From the NCBI GenBank assembly GCA_015658765.1, contig DQOE01000245.1:1-9898 (forward strand): a DNA stretch of 9,898 nt. The letters are read 5' to 3'. Under the pieces are notes generated by a model. The model was not told the DNA's origin, ran no database searches, and saw only the letters and a program-made list of their open reading frames with translations. Shown here piece after piece: positions 1-7,942 of this stretch. Source of the stretch: Verrucomicrobiota bacterium (GTDB lineage Bacteria > Verrucomicrobiota > Verrucomicrobiia > Limisphaerales > UBA1096). The position numbers were made by a program, and so were the translations under genes. The first letter of the stretch is position 1; the number at the start of each line of letters is the position of its first letter.

Positions 1-2045
1 CCGCCCAGGGGGCCGCCGGCAATATCCGCGTTAATCCGGGTGAATTGGCCTCGACTGGGCATGAGCCCGTGGTTGAGGGTGTCGTAGGCGAAAAACAGCC
101 CCAGCTTGGAAACCAAGCGGTCGTTGTTCAACTCGGCCAACTCCCCCTGATGCAGCCGGTCCATGTCGTAGGTCCAGTCAAAGGGGTTGGCTGACAGGCT
201 GTCGGGATGTTCCCTGGGCAAGTCGTATCCCATGGCCAAGCCGTTGGTGAGCATGTCGTGCTCCATGAGCATTTCGGCATAAGAGGAGCGGTCGAAAATG
301 CCTACGGACTCGAAGGTGAAGTTGACTCCCCCGGAGGTGAAATCGTCCCAGAGCTTCCGGGCGAAGCCCAGCTTTATGCCGGTCTGGTGCTGCTCGTAGT
401 AGCGGCTGAAGTACTGGATCTCGCGGTGGTACAGATCCACGGACAAACGCTGTTTGCGGTTGAGAAAATACGGCTCCTCGAAGGTGATCTGGTAATCCTG
501 CCGGCGCGTGCCGGCGGTGATTTGCAGGCGGAATTTCTGCCCGCCCCCGGTGAAGTACGGTGGCTTGAACAGGTCGAAGTTGCCCTGCACGTAGCCCACT
601 TGGGCAAACATCGCCTCGATGGAACTGTACCCAAACCCCATGATGAGGCGGCCGGTTCGGCCCTCCTTCACCCCGATGATGAGATTGCGGCGGTTGGGCA
701 GTTCGGGGATTTTCTCGACCTGCGTGTCGACACCGTCAAAGAGCCCGGTGCCCTCAAGGCGGATTTTGCTCAACTCGACTCTGACCATGTCGAACACTTC
801 GCCGGGGTAGATCGCCAATTCGCGCCGAATCACCTTGTCCTTGGTGCGGGTGTTTCCGCGAATTTCCACCTTCTCCACGAAGTTCAACTCACCCTCGCTG
901 ATGCGGTAAACCAGATCCATCGTGCCCTGGTCGGTGTTGGGCACCTTGGACACAAGCACGCGGGTGTCGAGGTAACCGTAGGTCTCGTAAAAATCCCGGA
1001 CGGCTTCCCGGTCCTCGCTCAAGCCACTGGGGGTGAAGATGGTGCCCTCCAGCATCACCGGCGCCACTGCCCTGTTGCGAACCTGCACGCCACGGCGTAT
1101 TTCGTCCCCGGTAAAGATCGTGGTGCCCTCGAAGGTGACGTTGCCTACCTGGTAACGGTAGCCCTCGTACAGGTCGAGGCGGATCACCATCCGGTCATCC
1201 TCGGAGTCCTCAAACTCAATCTCACGAATCTTGAAGTCGATGTAGCCTTCGTCCTGATAAAACTGGACGAGCATCTCGAGATCCTCATCCCACTGGTCTG
1301 TCTCGAATTTGCCGCTGGAAGTCAGCCAGGACATCCACCAATGCCTGCGCGTCTTGAACACCTTGCGCAACTCGCGCTGGGAAAAGGCAACGGCATTCTC
1401 GAACACGATGTCCTCAATCTTGACCTTCCGCCCCGGGTCAAACTGGAAGACGACCACCGCCTGGCCAAGCGCCTCGTCGTGCCGGACCTCGTACCCCACC
1501 TTGGCCTGGTCGTAGCCCCCTTTTTGGTATTCCTTTTGGAGGAGGCGTGTGTCGGAGAAAATTCTCGGCCGGTTGAGGGTCTCCCCGGTGCGGGAGCGGA
1601 TTTTTTTGCGAAGCTTGTTTCCCTTGAACTTGCGGCCACCGGTGTTGCCCTCGAACAGAATCTCCGTGACCACCGGCTTGGCCACCAGCGTGTAGGTCAC
1701 CTCCACTCCGCCGGCAACCTGCTTGTCAGTCACGTAAACGTTCTCAAAAAACCCGGTGTTGCGGAGGTTGTGGATGTCGTCATCGCTGGCTTTGCGCGAG
1801 TAGGGTCCACCTGCCTTGAGCCGGATATTGGCCCGGATCAACTGCTCGCTGGCCGCCGGCTGCCCCTCGTGCTGGATGATTATTTTTTGAACCAGCAGCG
1901 CCCTGGGAGCCGGGCCGCTGATTTGCCCCCAAGCCTGTCCGCCCCACAGCAGCACACAGACGATGATCGCTTGGCCAAGCGCGCGCAGCCACCGCGCCGG
2001 GTTAGTCAACCTGCGGGACGTCGTCGCTGCTGATCTTGGCTGCAT
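1..2045 (-). CDS. bamA: Outer membrane protein assembly factor BamA (3' end cut by window)
   Basis: BamA is the Omp85 core of the BAM complex; it folds and inserts beta-barrel proteins into the outer membrane. 681 codons are in the window. Residues about 17-40 form a signal peptide (basic RWLR, hydrophobic AIIVCVLLWG, likely cleavage after QAWG). Five POTRA-like repeats follow at about 51-122, 123-204, 207-292, 297-385 and 388-462, each with a hydrophobic beta strand and a GY/GFF-type turn. The barrel begins near 466 (GFGYSSIE), with ITFEEPYFLNR at about 520-530 and a PSRGQFTR strand before the truncation at IAGGPLG. The barrel end, including the loop-6 RGF motif, lies outside. I chose ATG at 2045, overlapping dnaB by 44 nt. 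A TTG at 2009, overlapping the dnaB stop, is the alternative and would still leave a signal peptide. No strong Shine-Dalgarno precedes either, so coupling to dnaB translation is inferred. TamA is less likely because it has only three POTRAs. Confidence 0.93.
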   Translation of the reverse strand, partial: MQPRSAATTSRRLTNPARWLRALGQAIIVCVLLWGGQAWGQISGPAPRALLVQKIIIQHEGQPAASEQLIRANIRLKAGGPYSRKASDDDIHNLRNTGFFENVYVTDKQVAGGVEVTYTLVAKPVVTEILFEGNTGGRKFKGNKLRKKIRSRTGETLNRPRIFSDTRLLQKEYQKGGYDQAKVGYEVRHDEALGQAVVVFQFDPGRKVKIEDIVFENAVAFSQRELRKVFKTRRHWWMSWLTSSGKFETDQWDEDLEMLVQFYQDEGYIDFKIREIEFEDSEDDRMVIRLDLYEGYRYQVGNVTFEGTTIFTGDEIRRGVQVRNRAVAPVMLEGTIFTPSGLSEDREAVRDFYETYGYLDTRVLVSKVPNTDQGTMDLVYRISEGELNFVEKVEIRGNTRTKDKVIRRELAIYPGEVFDMVRVELSKIRLEGTGLFDGVDTQVEKIPELPNRRNLIIGVKEGRTGRLIMGFGYSSIEAMFAQVGYVQGNFDLFKPPYFTGGGQKFRLQITAGTRRQDYQITFEEPYFLNRKQRLSVDLYHREIQYFSRYYEQHQTGIKLGFARKLWDDFTSGGVNFTFESVGIFDRSSYAEMLMEHDMLTNGLAMGYDLPREHPDSLSANPFDWTYDMDRLHQGELAELNNDRLVSKLGLFFAYDTLNHGLMPSRGQFTRINADIAGGPLG
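1458..1471. repeat. Iterated palindrome copy (13/14 match), in bamA
   Basis: CGCCTGGCCAAGCG differs from the consensus CGCTTGGCCAAGCG by one base. On the coding (minus) strand it reads GCG CTT GGC CAG GCG, Ala-Leu-Gly-Gln-Ala, in POTRA 2 of bamA. The single mismatch is a synonymous third-position change in the Gln codon. Confidence 0.6.
1968..1981. repeat. Iterated palindrome copy (perfect 14-mer), in bamA signal peptide
   Basis: CGCTTGGCCAAGCG is a perfect 14-bp palindrome. On the minus strand it encodes Ala-Leu-Gly-Gln-Ala just ahead of the hydrophobic core of the BamA signal peptide. The identical 14-mer recurs in ligA at 6026-6039. Confidence 0.75.
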
Positions 2046-3456
2046 TCTCAAATCTTGTGAATCCCTTCAAAAAGGTCAGGCGCACATCCCCGGTCGGGCC
2101 GTTGCGCTGCTTGGCAATGAGCAGGTTGATCTGCTCGGCTTCACTTTCCGCCTCATCGCCGTCGTCATCCGCTCCACCCGGCTTGTATAAAAGCCCCACC
2201 AGATCGGCATCCTGCTCGATCGCGCCGGACTCGCGTAGATCCGACAGGCGGGGCTTGCGGTTTTTGTCCTTCTCCAGTTCACGGTTAAGCTGGCTCAACA
2301 CGATGATGGGGACACTCAAATTCTTGGCCAAGGCCTTGATGCCGCTGGAAATCTCCGCAATTTCCTGCTGGCGGTTCTCCCCGCCGCGGCGCGAAGTAGA
2401 ATGAAGCAGTTGCATGTAGTCAATGACAAACAACTTGATGCCGTGCTGCTGCCACATGCGGCGCGCCCGCGCCTTGAGCTGAAGAATCGAGAGGCCGCCT
2501 GTGTCGTCGATATGCAGCCCGGAGTTGGTTAATTTACCGGACGCATCAACAATTCGCGGGAATTCCCTGGTTTGCAGAAGCCCTTCGCGCATATCGCGCA
2601 GGTTGATTCGGGCCAGCGAGCAGATCATGCGCATGACCAGCGCGTCCGCCGACATCTCGAGGCTGAACACCCCCACCGGCAGCCCACCTTTCAGCGCAAC
2701 ATGCTCCACGATGTTCATCGCCAGCGAGGTCTTGCCCATGCTCGGCCGGGCCGCCACGACGATCATCTCGCCGCCGTGCAGCCCCGTCGTCATTCGGTCA
2801 AAATCAGTGAAGCCCGTCTCGATGCCCGTGGTGGCTCCCTTGTCTTTGAAGTATTGTTCAATCTTGCCGACCGCGTTTTTGACATGCTCCTGGATGGTTG
2901 CGTTGTTGGAGATGCTTTGCTCACGCTGAATATCCAGCACCGCCTGCTCCACCTCGCCGATCAGGCTCTCCACCTCATCGCTCCCTTCATACGCATCGGC
3001 GATCGCCTTCGTGCAGGTGTGGATCACCTTCCGCAGGAGCGCCCGATCCCGCACGATGTCAAAGTAATACTCAAGGTTCGCGGCTGACGGCACCCCGTCC
3101 TGCAACTCGGCCAAATAGGCCACGCCGCCGATGTTGTCCAGTTCCCCGTCGGTGCGCAATTGGTGCGACAATGTCAGCAGATCGACCGGCGTGTTACGTT
3201 CGCTCATCTGCACCAACGCCGAGTAGATCGCCTTGTGGCGGAGGTCATAAAACACCGACTCGTCCTTGACCTTCTGAATGCAGGCGGGGAGATTTTCCTT
3301 TGGGTCAAGCAGGATGCAGCCCAGCACCCCCTGTTCGGCGGCGGTGTCGTGCGGCGGCGTCCGGTCCAGCGGAATGGAGGCGATTGATTCCCTTTTTCGC
3401 GGTGTTTTTTTCAGATCCGCGGACTCGGTGGGCGGCATATCCAAGACATCAGGCAC
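2002..3456 (-). CDS. dnaB: Replicative DNA helicase DnaB
   Basis: This is the hexameric 5'-3' helicase that unwinds DNA at the replication fork and recruits primase. It has 484 aa, slightly longer than the usual 450-470 because of a basic N-terminal tail of about 35 residues. The helical N-terminal domain spans about 36-140 (TAAEQGVLGCILLDP onward) and the RecA-like motor about 210-478. Visible motifs are Walker A ARPSMGKT (236-243, Lys242), catalytic Glu267 in FSLEMS, Walker B LFVIDYMQLL (342-351, Asp346), LSQLNRELE (387-395), LRESGAIEQDAD (407-418) and KQRNGPTG (449-456) carrying the arginine-finger Arg451. An acidic linker, GGADDDGDEAESEAEQ (427-442), precedes the last strands. The start is GTG at 3456, with an in-frame TGA two codons upstream; ATG at codon 7 is possible. 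No clear ribosome binding site is seen. bamA overlaps its 3' end. Confidence 0.97.
   Translation of the reverse strand: MPDVLDMPPTESADLKKTPRKRESIASIPLDRTPPHDTAAEQGVLGCILLDPKENLPACIQKVKDESVFYDLRHKAIYSALVQMSERNTPVDLLTLSHQLRTDGELDNIGGVAYLAELQDGVPSAANLEYYFDIVRDRALLRKVIHTCTKAIADAYEGSDEVESLIGEVEQAVLDIQREQSISNNATIQEHVKNAVGKIEQYFKDKGATTGIETGFTDFDRMTTGLHGGEMIVVAARPSMGKTSLAMNIVEHVALKGGLPVGVFSLEMSADALVMRMICSLARINLRDMREGLLQTREFPRIVDASGKLTNSGLHIDDTGGLSILQLKARARRMWQQHGIKLFVIDYMQLLHSTSRRGGENRQQEIAEISSGIKALAKNLSVPIIVLSQLNRELEKDKNRKPRLSDLRESGAIEQDADLVGLLYKPGGADDDGDEAESEAEQINLLIAKQRNGPTGDVRLTFLKGFTRFENAAKISSDDVPQVD
2323..2332. repeat. Iterated palindrome core (10-bp), in dnaB
   Basis: CTTGGCCAAG is a 10-bp palindrome lacking the outer CG/CG pairs. 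It lies in dnaB codons for Leu-Ala-Lys of KALAKNLS, a different reading phase from the other coding copies. It may be coincidental, because these residues are commonly conserved in DnaB. Confidence 0.35.
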
Positions 3457-3611
3457 GACTCAAGGAAACCCCAAACCCGGCACCGACGCAACGAATAGAA
3501 CTTGAAAACTTGCTCGGTGCTTATCGACAAGGTATCCCCAGCACTTGGCCAAGCGGCCTACGCGCTTGCCCCGCTTGGCCAAGTCGCGGAAGCTTCGCGC
3601 CTGTTCGACGG
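3457..3611. promoter_or_regulatory. Divergent intergenic region between dnaB and the glcD-like gene
   Basis: This 155-bp spacer lies between two divergent starts and so should hold promoters for both the dnaB-bamA unit and the glcD cluster. The only relatively A/T-rich part is about 3490-3540. TTGAAA at 3502-3507 resembles a -35 box, but no well-spaced -10 box follows, so I do not assign a specific promoter. The right half is occupied by the perfect inverted repeat at 3543-3584. The region is inferred to be regulatory from gene orientation only. Confidence 0.5.
3543..3584. repeat. Perfect 14-bp inverted repeat made of two iterated-palindrome copies
   Basis: ACTTGGCCAAGCGG (3543-3556) and CCGCTTGGCCAAGT (3571-3584) are exact reverse complements, separated by a 14-bp spacer (3557-3570). 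Each arm itself contains the palindrome CTTGGCCAAG. The structure can form one large hairpin or two small ones. It ends 27 bp before the glcD-like start codon and lies 86 bp from the dnaB start. No T-run follows on either strand, so it does not look like an intrinsic terminator. It could be an operator, a leader hairpin or a REP-like element. Confidence 0.85.
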
Positions 3612-4994
3612 ATGGCCTTGGATCAATCAAACCTCAACAAACTGCGCGACATCGTCGGCGCGGAAAATGTGCTGACGTCAAGGGAGGACCTCATCCCGTA
3701 CGCTTTCGACGGCACGGCGGCGATGAAGGAAATGCCGGGGAGTGTGGTGTTCGCGGTGAGCACGGAGCAAATCAGCGCGGTACTCAAGCTGGCCAATGAC
3801 ACCGAAACGCCGGTGGTCACGCGCGGCTCGGGCACCGGCCTCAGCGGCGGCAGTGTTCCCGCGGCGGATTGCATCGTGCTGTGCACGGTGAAAATGGGCG
3901 CGATTCTGGAGGTGGACGCGGCGAACCTCACCATGACGGTGGAGCCGGGCGTGACGACGATTCAAATCGCCGAGGCCGCCGAGAAGGCCGGGCTGTTTTA
4001 TCCGCCGGATCCGGGCTCGATGAAGATTTCCACCATCGGCGGCAACGTCGCTGAAAACTCCGGCGGACTGCGCGGGCTTAAGTACGGCGTCACGCGCAAT
4101 TACGTGATGGGCATGGAGGTCGTGCTGCCGGACGGCGAGGTGATGAGGCTCGGCAACAAGTGCGTGAAAGACGTCGCCGGCTTTTCGCTGAAGGACGTGA
4201 TGATTGGCAGCGAAGGCACGCTCGGCGTCATCACCAAGGTGCTGCTGCGGCTCATCCCGAAACCGGCCGCGAAGAAAACGATGGTCGCCACCTTCGACGC
4301 GATGGATGCCGCCGCGCAAACGGTGAGCGACATTATCGCCGCGCAAATCATTCCGTGCACGCTGGAGTTTCTTGACCGCACCACGATTCATTGCGTGGAG
4401 GATTTTGCCAAGGTCGGCCTGCCGCTCGATTGCGAGGCGTTGTTGCTGATGGAAACCGACGGCCACCCCGCCGCCGTCGCCGAGGAAGCCGCCAAGATGG
4501 AGGAACTGGCCAAGGCCAACGGCGCGATGGAAGTGCGCGTGGCCAGGGACGCCGCCGAGGCCGCGCAGCTCGCCACCGCCCGCCGCAGTGCCTTCAGCGC
4601 GCTCGCCCGCTTGGCACCGACAACCATCCTCGAGGACGCCACCGTGCCGCGCAGCGAACTGGCCCACATGATTCGTTTCGTCGCCGAGGTCGCCAAGAAA
4701 CACGAGTTGAAAATCGGCACCTTCGGCCACATGGGCGACGGTAACCTGCACCCGACCTTCCTCACCGACGAACGCAACGAGGCTGAAATCCACCGCGTGC
4801 ACGAAGCGTTCAAGGAAATCTTCGACGAAGCCATCCGCCTCGGCGGCACCATCACCGGCGAACACGGCATCGGCCTCGCCAAGAAAGAGTTCCTCCCCAA
4901 GTTCGCCGGCGCGGCCCAGATGCGAGTCATGCGCGAACTCCGCAAAGCCCTCGACCCAAAAGGCATCCTGAACCCCGGCAAGATGTTTGACTGA
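3612..4994 (+). CDS. glcD: FAD-linked 2-hydroxyacid oxidase, GlcD / D-lactate dehydrogenase type
   Basis: This predicted flavoenzyme of the vanillyl-alcohol-oxidase/PCMH fold oxidises a 2-hydroxyacid such as glycolate or D-lactate to the 2-oxoacid. It has 460 aa, normal for GlcD. The FAD-binding domain (about 38-216) shows RGSGTGLSGG (71-80), PPDPGS with TIGGNVAENSGG (131-152) and a GSEGTLGVITK loop (199-209). The C-terminal FAD-oxidase domain (about 217-456) has the metal/substrate motif GHMGDGNLHP (372-381, His373 and His380) and TGEHGIGLAKK (415-425). The frame stays open upstream to 3300, but that part lies antisense to dnaB and has no family similarity, so ATG 3612 is the start. No strong ribosome binding site is present. 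No glcE or glcF follows, so the exact substrate and electron acceptor are open. The addiction module begins 27 nt downstream. Confidence 0.9.
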   Translation: MALDQSNLNKLRDIVGAENVLTSREDLIPYAFDGTAAMKEMPGSVVFAVSTEQISAVLKLANDTETPVVTRGSGTGLSGGSVPAADCIVLCTVKMGAILEVDAANLTMTVEPGVTTIQIAEAAEKAGLFYPPDPGSMKISTIGGNVAENSGGLRGLKYGVTRNYVMGMEVVLPDGEVMRLGNKCVKDVAGFSLKDVMIGSEGTLGVITKVLLRLIPKPAAKKTMVATFDAMDAAAQTVSDIIAAQIIPCTLEFLDRTTIHCVEDFAKVGLPLDCEALLLMETDGHPAAVAEEAAKMEELAKANGAMEVRVARDAAEAAQLATARRSAFSALARLAPTTILEDATVPRSELAHMIRFVAEVAKKHELKIGTFGHMGDGNLHPTFLTDERNEAEIHRVHEAFKEIFDEAIRLGGTITGEHGIGLAKKEFLPKFAGAAQMRVMRELRKALDPKGILNPGKMFD

Positions 4995-5005
4995 AAACCG
5001 GTTTT
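4994..5005. promoter_or_regulatory. 12-bp perfect palindrome upstream of antitoxin, possible operator
   Basis: AAAACCGGTTTT is a perfect 12-bp palindrome that begins at the last base of the glcD-like stop codon. It ends 16 bp before the chosen antitoxin start. Type II antitoxins commonly repress their own operon by binding a palindrome at this position, so an operator role is plausible. It has no loop, so a terminator hairpin is unlikely. The function is inference only. Confidence 0.35.
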
Positions 5006-5021
5006 GCAGCACATTCGAGCC

Positions 5022-5251
5022 ATGAGCAGTACGATGGAAAAACTCACCGATGAAGTCATGGCTCTCCCCTCCGAGGCCAAGAGGATTCTGGCCGATCGAT
5101 TGGCGGAAAACCTCAGCAACGATACTGAGACAGCCTTCCACAAAAACTGGGCGACGGAAGCCATACGGCGGAGAGATGAAGTGCGAAGCGGGCAAGTCAA
5201 AACCGTCCCCGTGGATGAAGCTCTGGCTCAGGTTCGTCGGTCAGTCTCCCG

Positions 5252-5255
<4 letters not shown>
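5022..5255 (+). CDS. Addiction-module antitoxin (TIGR02574 / PF09720 type)
   Basis: This small acidic/helical protein of 77 aa resembles the 'putative addiction module component' family, typically 65-80 aa, whose members neutralise a RelE/ParE-type toxin. The family pattern is visible: an N-terminal helix with EVMALPSEAKRILADRLAENL (11-31, shown in part here), a central W43 in a KNWATEAIRRRDEV helix, and a C-terminal VPVDEALAQVRR toxin-binding segment (62-73). I chose ATG 5022; ATG 5034 (MEKLTDEV) is equally plausible, and an in-frame TTG lies at 5004. None has a clear Shine-Dalgarno. Its TGA overlaps the toxin GTG as GTGA (5252-5255), the usual antitoxin-toxin coupling. Base composition is visibly more A/T-rich than glcD or ligA, which suggests acquisition by transfer. 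Confidence 0.85.
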
Positions 5256-7791
<2,536 letters not shown>

Positions 7792-7806
7792 CGGAGAAAA
7801 AAGAAG
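7792..7806 (-). terminator. T-rich tract after tRNA-Ser, weak terminator candidate
   Basis: On the minus strand the tRNA CCA end is followed at once by CTTCTTTTTTCTCCG, with six consecutive T (7797-7802 on the plus strand). No dedicated hairpin lies between tRNA and T-run; the tRNA's own T arm and acceptor stem would have to act as the stem. It also separates the tRNA from the convergent ligA stop. Confidence 0.3.
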
Positions 7807-7896
7807 TGGCGGAGAGAGAGGGATTCGAACCCTCGATAGGCGTTAACCTATACTCCCTTAGCAGGGGAGCGCTTTCAACCACTCAGCCATCTCTCC
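7807..7896 (-). tRNA. tRNA-Ser (anticodon GCT)
   Basis: This 90-nt class II tRNA decodes AGC and AGU serine codons. The acceptor stem GGAGAGA/TCTCTCC pairs fully and is followed by discriminator G and an encoded CCA. The D arm has the TGGCTGAGTGGTTGAAAGCG pattern. The anticodon stem CTCCC/GGGAG encloses CTGCTAA, with the GCT anticodon at plus positions 7860-7862. A long variable arm (TATAGG...CCTATC) marks it as Ser rather than a short-arm tRNA. The T arm GAGGGTTCGAATCCCTC is canonical. It lies 46 nt downstream of mutS on the same strand and convergent to ligA. Confidence 0.97.
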
Positions 7897-7909
7897 GAGC
7901 GGGCCGCGC

Positions 7910-7933
7910 AGCTTGGCCAAGCGCTCGGCTTGG
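7910..7933. repeat. Iterated palindrome plus small hairpin between mutS and tRNA-Ser
   Basis: AGCTTGGCCAAGCG (7910-7923) matches the iterated palindrome consensus at 13 of 14 bases. Its right half, CCAAGC (7917-7922), also pairs with GCTTGG (7928-7933) across a 5-nt loop, giving an alternative hairpin. It sits 10 nt after the mutS stop codon in transcription order. No T-run follows, so a role in mutS 3'-end formation or tRNA processing is possible but unproven. Confidence 0.55.
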
Positions 7934-7942
7934 GTCAAGGCA

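Noticed and set aside
207..2033. 608-codon open frame on the plus strand
   Set aside because: It lies antisense to bamA, whose minus-strand product has clear signal peptide, POTRA and barrel features. The plus-strand peptide has no recognisable domain and is a by-product of GC-rich codon bias.
3543..3584. Intrinsic terminator
   Set aside because: The stem is strong, but no T-run follows on either strand, and the hairpin lies between divergent starts rather than after a gene.
3300..3611. N-terminal extension of the glcD-like protein
   Set aside because: The frame stays open, but it runs antisense through the dnaB start and through the inverted repeat, and the family N-terminus begins at ATG 3612.
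3678..5195. 505-codon open frame on the minus strand
   Set aside because: It is antisense to the glcD-like gene and antitoxin, and its composition is His/Arg/Ala-rich as expected of a mirror frame. No family features are visible.
7807..7896. tRNA-Ser as an integration (att) site
   Set aside because: No integrase, no duplicated tRNA 3' end and no cargo region are present in the window.
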